This document shows positions 46,261 through 56,269 of a stretch of DNA of 64,000 nt, piece by piece. The notes under the pieces were generated by a model, which saw only the letters and a program-made list of their open reading frames with translations, had not been told where the DNA came from and made no database searches. Origin of the DNA: Tetrastigma voinierianum (lineage: Eukaryota; Streptophyta; Magnoliopsida; Vitales; Vitaceae); NCBI GenBank assembly GCA_016808115.1, contig JAEQBH010004678.1:62001-126000 (forward strand), read 5' to 3'. A program made the translations under genes and the position numbers. Each line of letters starts with the position of its first letter. Position 1 is the stretch's first letter.

Positions 46261-47864
46261 TGTCGTAGTTGTCTCTAAGAAAATTTGAAAATTGCATGTT
46301 TGTGTTGATTACTCCGACCTCAATGAAGCCTGCCTAAAAGATACATTCCCCCTGCCCCAGATCGACTAGATAGTGGATGCCATCACGGCACGACCTGTTG
46401 TCTTTCCTAGACGCCTACTCGGGTTATAATCAAATTCCTGTATTCCCGTTCGACTCGGGAAACATGGCCTTCTTAACATCGATTAGGATGTACTATTATA
46501 ATGTCATGCCCTTTGGTCTTAAGAATGTTGTGGCAACTTACCAGCGCATGCTTTCTTACATGTTCAAGCCCTTGTTAGGAAAGTCAATAAAAGAATATAT
46601 AGATGATATGTTGGTCAAATCACAGTCCCGTGGAGACCATTTGACCCACTTACAAGAGGCTTTTTGACTCATGAGGTTACACCACCTATGATTGAACCCT
46701 GAGCAATGCCTTCAAGGAATTCGAATCGCAGGAAGCTCGAGATTTTAGTGAGAAAAAGGGAATATAAATGGTGCCAGACGATCCACAGTCATCCTCTAGA
46801 TGTAACCTCCTAAAAATAAGAAGCAAATACAAACACTAATAGGAAAATTGGCAATGTTGAACAAGCTCATCTCCGGATACTCAAATCTTCTCTGTCCTTT
46901 CTTCAAGGCTTTGAAAGGCACTTTATCAGGAGAGTTCGGTCCCGAGTATGACAAGGCTTTCCAAGCTATCAAAGATTACCTCGTCTCCCCTCTAATTTTT
47001 TCTCAACCTATTGAAGGAGAGGAGCTCTATCTCTACTTGGCAGCCTCGACAATAGTGGTATGTGTATGCAGACGGCGTCGATAACAAACACGGTCTTAGA
47101 CTTTGAGTAAAATGTATTAAATGCGAGACTGATGCAGTGACTTCTAGTTGATCACGTTAGACTTAGAATGATAGCGAAACTATCGCATGCTTTGAAACTC
47201 ACGTCATGAGTCGTCTAACGGGCTACTAGATCAAGTCTTACTACACAAGCTAGATGAATCAAGAAGAATCTTGAAGTGGGTCATCATGTTGAGTGAATTA
47301 GACATCGTGTAACGCTCGAGGTCTGCTATTAAGGGTCGGGTGCTCGCTGAATTCATTTTCGAGATGTTAGACATGCCCAAGGGTTTCATTAATGAACCGT
47401 TGTGGAAACTAGAAACTGTTGGTTCCTCTAAAGCAATTAGTGGAGAAGCAAGAATGGTGTTGTAGTCTCTGGAGGGCTTGCCAGCGCTGCACAGACGAGT
47501 TAAGTTTTCATTTTCTATCTTGAACAACAAAGTCGAATATGAAGTTGTGCTACTCAGTCTTCGAGTGGCCAAAGAGCTCTTCATCTCAAATTTTTAACTT
47601 TGTTATGATTCATGATTGGAGGCATCCCAAATTCATGGTAAGTATGAGGCTAAGAACGAGCGAATGGCTCAATATCTAGCCATCACACGTTCCACGATAG
47701 CTAGGTTCAAAAATTTTGTAGTGGTCCAAATCCCGAGATCAAAAAACCGAATGGTTGACGCCCTCACAAATCTAGCTTTCAGTGCCTTGTACCTCTGCCA
47801 CGTGGAATGGAATGTCATGGCACATCACTTTATTTTTGACGAAACGGTCCTTACAGCTGATTCA
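46260..47864 (+). pseudogene. TAT-3 reverse transcriptase and RNase H
   Basis: The RT at 46377-46667 is an open 96-codon stretch: LLSFLDAYSGYNQIPVF, YYYNVMPFGLKNVVATYQRM, KSIKEYIDDMLVKSQSRGDH. The thumb is damaged at 46670-46840. The connection at 46848-47040 reads MLNKLISGYSNLLCPFFKAL, then FQAIKDYLVSPLIF and GEELYLYLAAS. RNase H pieces follow: a rearranged part at 47090-47600 and 47616-47864 (NERMAQYLAITRSTIARFKN, VVVQIPRSKNRMVDALTNLA). The Athila-type element starts right after the ETVLTADS codons. Confidence 0.88.
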
Positions 47865-48054
47865 TGAATGCTTTTGATGAATCTAAAACTCATCTATTTT
47901 TGAGCCCATTTTTCAAGTATATTTCAGGCTTAAAAGTTTAATTTAATGTAAAATTATGGAGTTTTTACCCAAATTTATGTTTTATAGGAAATTAAGGAAA
48001 AGAAGCAGAATTCAGTATAAAAAGAGCTGAAATCAGCATTGTGCAAAAAAAGGG

Positions 48055-48811
48055 CCATTGTCGCGACATCAAATTTCCAATGTCACGACACTGTGTGGAA
48101 AAGGTCTTGACACTACTACACTCGACATAGTCATGACATCAACTGAAGAGGGGAAGGCAAAGATATACCAATGTCGCGACATCATCACGACATTGTAGCG
48201 ACACCAAACCAATGTTGCGACATCTGTCAATGTCGTGACATCGGTACTTGACCTCAGCAGTCAAACTACATTAGACATAATGTTGCGACATACGTAAGAC
48301 ACGACTCGACGTGGCTACAATGAGAAAATTGAAATGTTCAGTAATAGTGACATCCTTGATTCAATGTTGCGACATCTACGGGACATCGTGCGACATCAAA
48401 ACAAAGCCTCAGCGGTGAAGACGTCAGCGAAGACAATGTCCGCGACATGAAAGCGATGTCGTGACATCATATCAGCGACTGGGGTGAAGTTTAGCGAACG
48501 ATGTCCGCGACATCAGCCACGACATCATTGAGACATGAATGTAATATGGCGACATCGACAGTAGGACTAACAGGCAATGTCGTGATATCATAGCAAGACT
48601 ATAAGAGCATAAAATTAGCAATGTCATGACATCGCCATGACATCGACGAGGCTTGAACACTTTGGAAGTCTAAACATCGATGTGACAGCCGGATCGATGA
48701 TGTCATGACATCGGACCAAAGTAGCGAGGTGGTGAGACCCATTTCGATGTGCAACATCGAGATAGAAGCTAGCCAAGGTGGTGAGACAGCTGATGTCATG
48801 ACATCGGGCAA
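48055..48811. repeat. Cluster of palindromic GATGTCGCGACATC-like motifs
   Basis: About 18 copies of a degenerate palindrome, with (A/G)ATGTCGCGACATC as ideal form, lie at irregular spacing in the Athila-type LTR. Clear copies start near 48059, 48171, 48214, 48232, 48281, 48363, 48498, 48574, 48619, 48697 and 48791. Two or three more lie beyond the nested LTR at 50633-50690. Many copies show CG to TG or CA changes (TGTCATGACA, TGTTGCGACA), as expected from methylation decay. Confidence 0.9.
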
Positions 48812-48814
48812 TGA

Positions 48815-50525
48815 TATAACACCTAAATTATATCCTAACAGTTTTATAACATGTTTTAGGTATAATAAAAGTAAATGTATATTTTCCAGAATAAAATAAT
48901 ACTAAAAATAAAATAAGCAAAATCCATAATTAATCTAAGAAATTGATGTAGTAGTAATTTACGATTTCGGACAAGGTCATATGATAAAGCCCCTTAAGCT
49001 AAAAATGGAAATATGAATAAATTGATTTGCAAATAGAAAGGAGTTGGAGGACCAAATAGCAAAAATTGGAAATTTGACCCAAACGGGTATTAGACCAAAC
49101 AAGGCCTTAAAAAATATCCCATTTTTAGCTTTTGGTTAGGGCAAATCGGTTGAGAGAAAGGAGAAAAGAAGATAAGAGAAAGAGAAGAAAAAGAAGGAAG
49201 AAAAAAGAAGAAGAGAGAAGTGCAAAAGAAAAGCAAAGGTATGGAAATTGTATGGAATCTACATATGTTTGGATTATGTATTGATTATTAGTATGAAAAA
49301 AAATGTATGGAATGGTATGGAATTTATGTTTAGAAGTGTTGTTAGTTGGTTTAAGTTAGATTTATGGTTTTATTTCGAAAAAGGTGTGTTTTAGTTGAAA
49401 GAATTCCGGTAAGAATGGCCAAAAACTAGCCATTTCTGTTATGCTCGACACCCCTACGCCTAGGCGTAGGAGTCCACGCCTAGACTTAGAGCTCCTTCTA
49501 GGCAGAGGCCCCTGACCCAAACCTGGGGTTTCTGCACTTTCTGGTCCGCCTAGGTGTAGCATGCTCCGCCTAGGCGAACCTTCGCCTAGGCGTAGCGAAG
49601 CTTCGCCTAGGCGTACATGTAAGTTCTGTTTTGGTTCCTCTATTCCGTTAATTCTAATAATTATCCATTGGATTAATGAGGATCCTAATAAGTAAATGAA
49701 AGGGTTTGTACGAGGCACTCCTGCTAGTGTTATGACACTTCTGTTACGTGGGCAAGCACGTTATGATCAATGTTTTAGCACTCCTACTAGTGCTACGACA
49801 CTTTTGTTACATGGGTAGACAAGTTATGAACAATGTTTCGGTACTCTTACTAATGCTACGACACTTCTGTTACGTGGGTAGGCACGTTCTATTCAGTACT
49901 GTACCATACCTTCGGATACCTATTGTACTGTGTTCCCTCTCATTCATTATTACCGGTCTATGCAGGCATATACTTATATGTTGTATACCCAAATAATAAG
50001 ATACATGAAATTAAATGATAAGAATCTGAATGATGAATAAAAAGTAAGCATAAGAAATCAGTCTGTTATGTTCTATTTTGTACCCTCGGGTACTCCCTGT
50101 TGAAATATACCATTACGAACTCCTACGGGAGATATGAAGTTTAATTCTGAATTATGTACATGAAAACTACGGTATAGAATTATGTATTCTTAATCTGACC
50201 TTATACTTTATAATCTATTTATTACGTAAATGTGGACCACTTAGTGGTCGTATCACATTTCCCACTAAGCTATAGAAGCAGCGGTGTATCGGTGTAGGTA
50301 TCGAAGAGGGCGTACGTTCCCGCATCAGCGGGGCCAACACATGGTGAAGTCCACTGATGTAGGTTTTGTCTTTTTAATAATATAAATGTAATAGTTTGTA
50401 ATAGTGAAAGTTATTTATGTCTGAGTAAATGGAATTTGAATATGTATAAGATAATTTAACCACCACTACGGTGATGGTATTAGAATTTTATTTCTTTATG
50501 GATTTGTTTGTGAAATGGGCCCATA
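48815..50525 (+). repeat. Tekay-type LTR nested in the Athila-type LTR
   Basis: The start TATAACACCTAAATT (an eroded TGTAACACC-like start), followed by AACAGTTTTATAACATGTT, parallels the solo LTR at 42115. The end GGGCCCATA corresponds to its GGGCACCACA. Shared inner blocks include TTTTGGTTCCTCTATTCCG and CCATTGGATTAATGAGGATC. The flanks AATGA (48810-48814) and AATGT (about 50525-50529) may be a mutated duplication. There is no internal domain, so it is a solo LTR. Edges are within a few bases. Confidence 0.75.
49715..49905 (+). repeat. Three 63-bp tandem units inside the nested Tekay LTR
   Basis: Units start at 49715, 49778 and 49841. Each has GCACTCCTACTAGTGCTACG-like sequence, then ACACTTCTGTTACGTGGG and CACGTTATGA-like sequence. 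The sister LTR at 42115-44638 lacks the array at the matching place. Confidence 0.88.
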
Positions 50526-52203
50526 ATGTCAGCGGGTGAAGAGTCAGTCTCGTGCGCCCCATGTTCGCGAGGTAAAGGGCATGACAAACAATGTACGATA
50601 TGTACGACGTGCGGAGAACGGAACATCAGATTCAATGTCGTGACACGAGTGACCCGACATATTAGTTCGATGTCGCCAACATCACCACGGCGATTAACTG
50701 AGTGGGATTTTTCTTGGGATTTTTCGAGCGTCGTGGTGTCGCCTCGTTTTTGGGCTTAAGACTGAACCTATAAATAAGCTCACAGGGAAGTAATACGAGG
50801 AGCTTCAACGGCTTTCATCAAGTTTTTATGCTTTTTGGGAGAGCTAAAGTCTCATTGTATATATTTTTCTTTTTATTTTTTTTCCCTTTTACTTTTTTTT
50901 TAGTTTGTTTGTTTTGGATTTATTTTTCTTATTAGAGTAGTGATCTGAACTGGGATTCCGAGCTGAATGAATGTATTTCAAGCTTCTATTTCTATCTAAA
51001 CTTCAATGGAATGCAGAATTTTAAGAATTCATTTATCTTCGAGTTTGATTATAATCTCAATGAATTTGTTTGATCAAGCTAGTCATTATCATTTGTGATC
51101 CAGTTTGAAAATTTAAGCTCCCTCGGGAATAATGCATTGTAGGGATTATTGATTGTAATGTTACAATGTTGTTTTGGGTATGGATTAAAGTGATTTAACT
51201 AGTATTGCTTCTACATTAAGCTATTCGGAATATCAATGTTTGGTAGCTGTCATTTGTATCATTGCTCGATTTCGGAATCCCTGCGGTGACACAAAGATAG
51301 ACTACACGAGCAAGAGCTTGATCGCGAGGGTAAGTACACGTATTATTTGAACTAATGCACTTTTAGGATTACTTTGATATATCAATGGTGATGATCTAAC
51401 CTCTGACTTCAAGGTTCCCTCCTAGGTGATAGCAGGAGTGTGTTCTTGAGGCATATGATCCACCTACTGATCTAGTAGTTTAATTCTTAGAGGTTTCACC
51501 TCAGTTGAGAGGAATAATCTCAACCTTGTGTTAGCAAAGATTCTAATCAAGGGAAGAGGGAATTCTTGTCTAATTGATGGATGAGATACCAATTATTTTG
51601 GAGAAGGCTTGTATTACGTCTATAGAGGCGAAGCAATTTCGGACTAAGAGATGGTTGCGAAGTACTAAAAAGGAAAAAATCGTCAGATCTTAAAAAAAAA
51701 AAAGATCAATTCATACAAGTAACTCTTCATTGTCTAGAGATAGAAGTGTGATAAGTTGAAGAGTGAAATGTGTGGTGTTAGGAGAAATTCATTGCTACAG
51801 TAATTTGCTCTTGGACAATTCCAAGGTTCATACTTAAGACTTTATCTCTTATTTGGAACTTGCAAAGTGATGGTGCAATATTGTTTTCATTCGGTGTTAT
51901 TTAGTCGATGAACTCTCTAATCATGTATTTTAGAATTTCATGCTTTCATTGATTCACTTTACTTGAAAGTTAAATCTATCCATAAATTTGGAAGTTCAAA
52001 TAGTGGATTTTGAGTAGTGAGGGTAGTTAATCTTTAAATTTTCTAATCGTCCTCATGGGAATGATATTTGAACAAAATCCACTTTATTACTTGTATGACT
52101 TGTGCGAAACACTTAGTGAATTTAAATAGAAAAGCAATTTAAATTGCAAATTATTACCTAAACAGTAAAAAACATATTATATATATAGATATTCAGTCAA
52201 ACA

Positions 52204-52345
52204 AGTTTTTGGCATGACTGCTAGGGATTGAATAATTTCTGGTTGTTATGCTATAACTCAGTCAGTTTTCGGTCTATGTTGATAAAATCAAAGTCATCAG
52301 CAAATCATTCAATCAAGTTTATGGCGCCATTGCCGGGGATTGAAA
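52204..52345 (+). other. Two primer-binding-site-like copies of the Athila-type element
   Basis: TTTTTGGCATGACTGCTAGG (52206-52225) directly after the LTR, and TGGCGCCATTGCCGGGGATTG-type sequence at 52322-52342, both resemble the Athila primer-binding site. The second is nearly perfect, the first eroded. Each is preceded by CAAGTTT and followed by GATTGAA, so this is a direct duplication with an offset of about 113 bp. Confidence 0.75.
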
Positions 52346-52648
52346 TGAAAGTAAAGTTTAAAGATCAATATTCTTACCAAATAGAAAATTGCTAGTTTGG
52401 ACATTTTCTTTTAACTTTTGCAAGAATTTTCAAAAATAGTTTTAAGCTACTTGATAGATGACTTAAATTTCTTGATCTTTGATGAAAACATATCATAATA
52501 TATTTCTGTTATCTATTAATCTCACTTGATCTCAGTGTGTTTCCATTTCAGGAATTTATCACGTACCTGGCAGAAGCGGGGCGCATTTGGACATTGAATT
52601 GGAGAGGACACTAAGAAATGCAGAAGAGTAGAAGTGTTGAATCTGATC

Positions 52649-53147
52649 ATGGCTGAGCAACAAAAACCGTAAGAACATCCCGACTTTGGCAATTAAAGGA
52701 CCTTGAAGTGAGAGGACTAAATGGAGATTTACGGAGACCAGTCATCATAAATGAATATTCTGTTGTGAGGTAGCCTGCCATAGAGGCCAATAACTTTGAG
52801 TTGAAGCCAACTCTTATCACAATGGTGCAGCAACGTCATTATACTGGTCATCCCAGTGAAGACCCCATTGAGCATATGGGTAGATTTCTAGAATAGCCAA
52901 CACAGTGAAATTGAATGGGGTGAGACCTGAAGTGATAAAGTTGCAGCTCTTTCCATTTTCACAAAGAGATGTAGAAGTAACTTGGTTTGAGTCACTACCT
53001 TATGGATCAATGAACAACTGAGAAGAGCTGGTGGAGGCATACATGAGTAGATTTTCCCTCATGCTCTTACTTCAGAGAGGAGATGAGAAATTATTATGTT
53101 CAAGCAAGGAGAAGATGAAAGTATTTACAATGCCCCATCACCAGTTA
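52649..53147 (+). pseudogene. Athila-type gag, N-terminal half
   Basis: A start MAEQQKP at 52649 meets a stop soon after. From about 52780 the frame reads ANNFELKPTLITMVQQRHYT, then GHPSEDPIEHMGRFLE, the hallmark of Athila gag. In another frame it continues VIKLQLFPFSQRDVEVTWFE and LPYGSMNN. It ends at a poly-A run (53148). The zinc knuckle and everything downstream are absent. Confidence 0.85.
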
Positions 53148-53195
53148 TTTGAAAAAAAAAAAAAAAGATCTGTGAGGAAAAAAAAAAAAAAAAAA
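53148..53195. repeat. Two poly-A runs at the Athila/TAT-3 junction
   Basis: A runs of about 17-19 bases at 53150-53166 and 53178-53195 flank a short GATCTGTGAGG. They mark the point where Athila gag codons end. They could be slippage, an RNA-derived tail or an assembly artefact. Confidence 0.8.
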
Positions 53196-53213
53196 GCAAG
53201 CCCTAAGTAATCA

Positions 53214-54300
53214 TGTATACCTTAATAAATGATGTTTTATACCATCAATCATTTTCAAGCCCATACCAAAAGTGCTTGCACCAGTGAGACCGAAGCACAT
53301 TATAGAGAAAATACACGGAGGTATATGCGGTACCCACATTAGCGGATGATCGTTATGTCACAGGATTATGACACAAGGTTTCTACTAGCCGAGAATGAAA
53401 CAAGAGTCCGAACGCTTTGTCAAGAGCTACGATACTTGTCAAAAATTCGGCAATGTTATTCATGCCCCAACCACTGCACTCCATTCAATATCTAGGCCAT
53501 GACCTTTCTATATGTGGAGAATCGACATCGTGGGTCCACTGCCTCAAGCCATAGGTAAAGGAAGTTCTTTCTTCTTGCCACCGATTATTTCACAAAATGG
53601 GTGGAAGTTGAGCCCTAAGCTTAAATTAAGGCCAACCAATTAAAACGGTTTGTGTAACGAAATATCATATGTCGGTTTGGAGTCCCACATGCTATCGTCT
53701 CAAACAACGAGTCGCAATTCATTAATAATCCATTTTAGCAATTTTGTGCAAAGTTAGGAGTAAAAAATATATACTCCACCTTGATACCCCGATCAAGCGA
53801 CCAGAAAGCGAAGTTATGAACAAAAACACTGCTCAGCTGCCTAAGAAGGGTTAACGTCGGTAAGGAAAGTGAATTGAATAGCTATCGATGGCACTCTGAG
53901 CTTATTGCACGACACCAAGGCAACCTACCAGAGAAATTTCGTACGCCCTAGCCTTCGATGCTAAGGCATAGATCCTAGTAGAATCCCGAGCCCCAGACGT
54001 TACGCGCAGGCAATACCCATAGAACTCACGTGCATTGTTGAGCTTGAAAAAGAGAGATCGGGTTGTTGTTCGAATGGCCGAATATCATCGTTGAGCCTCA
54101 CAGCAAATGGACAAAATAGTCAAACCTAGGGCTTTCATGAAGGGTGACTTCGTACTCTAACGCACTTTCGACGAAGGAAAACTTAAGCCAAATTTGGAAG
54201 GTCCCTTCATAATCCTCGATGTCGGTTCAAAGGGCGCTTATAGATTACAGTTTCCTTGCAGAAAAATTGAACCTCATCCTTGGAACTCGACTTATTTGTA
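53214..54300 (+). pseudogene. TAT-3 integrase
   Basis: It starts YTLINDVLYHQSFSSPYQKCL-like codons at 53216 (the linker before the zinc domain), then IHGGICGTH. The core has WRIDIVGPLPQAIGKG at about 53515-53565, then LLATDYFTKWVEVEP (shifted), CRFGVPHAIVSNNESQF and VKNIYSTL. The C-terminal part lies at 54080-54300 with KGDFVL, FDEGKLKPNLEGPFIILDVG and SKGAYRLQF. Stops occur throughout. It is collinear with the RNase H at 47864 once the Athila-type insertion is set aside, apart from about 35 missing codons. Confidence 0.87.
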
Positions 54301-54439
54301 GAAATACTTCCAGAAGTCCCATACATTATTTATGTTGAACCCAGTTTACTACAGAAGTTGAATGAAGATTGCACATTTTTTCTCAGTCAATCATGTTTTT
54401 TCCTTCTCCACTCCACTTATTGTTGTACGGCCAACACCA

Positions 54440-54744
54440 CTTTGCCTATGGCAGCTAGCCCTCAACGACCCTAGGCCTCGGGCTGACCTAAACTGAAAAC
54501 ACCCGCCGCTACTAAGGCTAGCCCTCGTGTGTAGGCCTCGAGCGACCTAAATACAATAAGGCCCGCAAACATGGCGGCTAGCCCTGAGGTACAGGCCTCG
54601 ACCGACCTAAGCCGTAAAAGGCCTCATTCGCCTATGGCAGCTAGCCCTCGATGGCCTTAGGCCTCGAGTAGCCTAAGGCCCCAAAAGGGTCCCTTCAACT
54701 ATGGCAACTAGCCCTCGACTACCCTAAGCCTCAAGTAGTCCTAA
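54440..54744 (+). repeat. TAT-3 3' tandem array, first part, unit about 58-65 bp
   Basis: Five units, each built of CCTATGGCAGCTAGCCCTCG, a GACCCTAGGCCTCGAG-like block and a CCTAAGGCCCCAAAA-like block. TAGCCCT cores lie near 54458, 54520, 54578, 54643 and 54708. The array is cut by the TRIM-like element at 54745 and resumes at 55917. It lies between integrase and the antisense gene, as in other TAT elements. Confidence 0.88.
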
Positions 54745-55132
54745 TGTCACGGGCCTACTCGTTCACGCAGCTGTGCGGCCCGTGCGGCGGTCTCACATGG
54801 ACACTTTCTTGAGACCCAGCCTGCCACGCCACACATTATGCCTTTATGTGATTGGTTTACAGCCACCTTGGGCTCATCGAGGAGAGCGGCTCCGGTCTCG
54901 ACGGTTTGTCAAGGGTAGGCCCATTTACGAATCTTCATAGTCGGAGTCCGTGACTGGCAGTGAAGCTCCCGACCAAGCAGGGTCGACGTCTTTGAACTCG
55001 AAGAATCTTCTAGCGATCACTTGCGCACCATGCGGTGCTCTCACACCAGTAAGCTCAAAACCAACCGGCGCTTGATCTTCAATAAAGTCTTCAAGCTGCG
55101 GTCCTGGGCGCCCGCGCCTGATAAGTGCGACA
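54745..55132 (+). repeat. Left LTR of the TRIM-like element
   Basis: It matches the right copy over its whole length with many substitutions and small indels. Landmarks are CGTGCGG, CACACATTATGCCTTTAT, GGGTCGACGTC and AATAAAGTCTTCA. Confidence 0.78.
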
Positions 55133-55527
55133 TTCTCCCATGATATCTTGCGCCCTCGTGTAAGGCACCTTCCTTAATTTACGCTAGCCGAACCTTATTT
55201 GCTCCTCGAGCCATCATCGACTAAGGTCCGTGCGATACCCCGGGACGAGGGGGCGTCCATATCTTAATGGCGGCATCGCCTTGCAATGCATGGAGCCTTT
55301 TCTTCCGCCCCGGCGGCACCTCGGCCCCCGGACTTCCACCCTAGTAGGCGAGCACCCGTTACGCACTACTAGTCAGCAACCGGCACCTTGTGCGATGTGG
55401 AGACGCCGGCCGAGCACCAGCCGTGTCAGTTCTTGTCGCGGCTTTTAGGAGAATGACTTTCGATCACCGGGATCAACGAAAACCGAAACCTGTCTTTGTT
55501 GAAGACACATCCCTTTGCGATACCACT

Positions 55528-55912
55528 TGTCAAGGGCTGCTCATTCCTGACGGCGCGGACCGTGCGGTTGTCTCCACATGAACACTCTTGAGACCCGATA
55601 CCACACCACACGTCATGCCTTTATCTTGGCCCGGTTTTTAAATCTACCTTAGAGGCTCATGGAGGCGGCTCAGGCTCCCAGACCGGTTTGTGCAGGGTAG
55701 ACCAACACCCTTCTTCATAGTCAGGTTCAAGACCAGCGACAAGCTCCCCAAACTTAACCGGGTCGACATGCCTGGACTCCAAAGAATCTTCACCTCGATC
55801 TTTCTGCATACCTGATCTGGAGCGCTCTCACACCATTAGCTTCAAGGCAAGTAAATTACTTGATCTTGATAAAGTCTTCACTGCGGTCTGGATGCCCCTG
55901 GCGTCAGTGACA
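55528..55912 (+). repeat. Right LTR of the TRIM-like element
   Basis: It starts TGTCAAGGGCTGCTC, has CACACGTCATGCCTTTAT, GGGTCGACATGCC and ATAAAGTCTTCA in the same order as the left copy, and ends TCAGTGACA. Confidence 0.78.
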
Positions 55913-55916
55913 CTAA

Positions 55917-56110
55917 GCCTTGAAAGGCCACTTTGCCTATGGAAGATAGCCCTTGATGACCCTAGGCCTCAGGTGGCCTAAGCCCCAAAAGTCACCTAGA
56001 CCTCGGCGAATCAAGTCCCACAAGCGCATAGCCTAAGGAAACTTAGCCCTTGAGAAGTTCCTAGCCTATGGTGGCTAGCCTTCACCGGTGCAAGGCCTCG
56101 AGCAGCATGT
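55917..56110 (+). repeat. TAT-3 3' tandem array, second part
   Basis: After the TRIM-like element the same repeat resumes: GCCTATGGAAGATAGCCCTT, CCTAGGCCTCAGG and CCTAAGCCCCAAAAG, with a last clear unit near 56068 (GCCTATGGTGGCTAGCC). The units are more diverged than in the first part. Confidence 0.82.
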
Positions 56111-56166
56111 CCTTAGCAATTTCCACTCCAAAATTAATGTTGTAATAAAAGAAAGAAAGGTGAGTT

Positions 56167-56269
<103 letters not shown>

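Larger units (their letters stand above)
47865..52203 (+). repeat. Athila-type 5' LTR (with a nested LTR inside)
   Basis: It starts TGAATGCTTTTGATGAATC and ends ATTCAGTCAAACA, just before the primer site. Without the nested LTR (48815-50525) it is about 2.6 kb. A TATA-like CTATAAATAAG lies at 50768 and a T-rich stretch follows, marking the start of transcription and R. The upstream part is filled with palindromic TGTCGCGACA-like motifs, and these continue on the far side of the nested LTR (50585-50690), which proves the nesting. Confidence 0.75.
47865..53208 (+). mobile_element. Athila-type gypsy element, 5' LTR and gag only, nested in TAT-3
   Basis: A long 5' LTR (47865-about 52203) is followed by tRNA-Asp-type primer sites and an Athila gag start (52649-53147). 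Nothing of protease, RT, integrase or a 3' LTR follows; after two poly-A runs the TAT-3 integrase linker resumes at about 53214. It is therefore a truncated or internally collapsed copy. The flanks ATTCA (47860-47864) and AATCA (53209-53213) could be a mutated target duplication. However, about 35 TAT-3 codons are missing at the junction, so a clean insertion is doubtful. Confidence 0.75.
54745..55912 (+). mobile_element. TRIM-like element with paired LTRs, no coding capacity
   Basis: Direct repeats at 54745-55132 (388 bp) and 55528-55912 (385 bp) enclose 395 bp. Both start TGTCA(C/A)GGGC and end G(C/T)GACA; the first LTR begins TGTCAC and the second ends GTGACA, a 6-bp terminal inverted repeat. 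CTAA flanks both sides (54741-54744 and 55913-55916). The interior has no retroelement domain; a TGATATCTTGCGCC at about 55141 may be an eroded primer-binding site. Size and layout fit a terminal-repeat retrotransposon in miniature, moved by enzymes of another element. It is inserted in the TAT-3 array. Confidence 0.75.

Noticed and set aside
48055..48811. The repeated motifs suggested a CRISPR-like array.
   Set aside because: The repeats are degenerate, palindromic, irregularly spaced and inside a plant LTR; there are no unique spacers of constant length and no cas genes.
54765..55905. The two 385-388 bp repeats as a segmental duplication of host sequence.
   Set aside because: Both copies share TG...CA ends and the tandem array continues outside with CTAA on both sides, which fits paired LTRs better.
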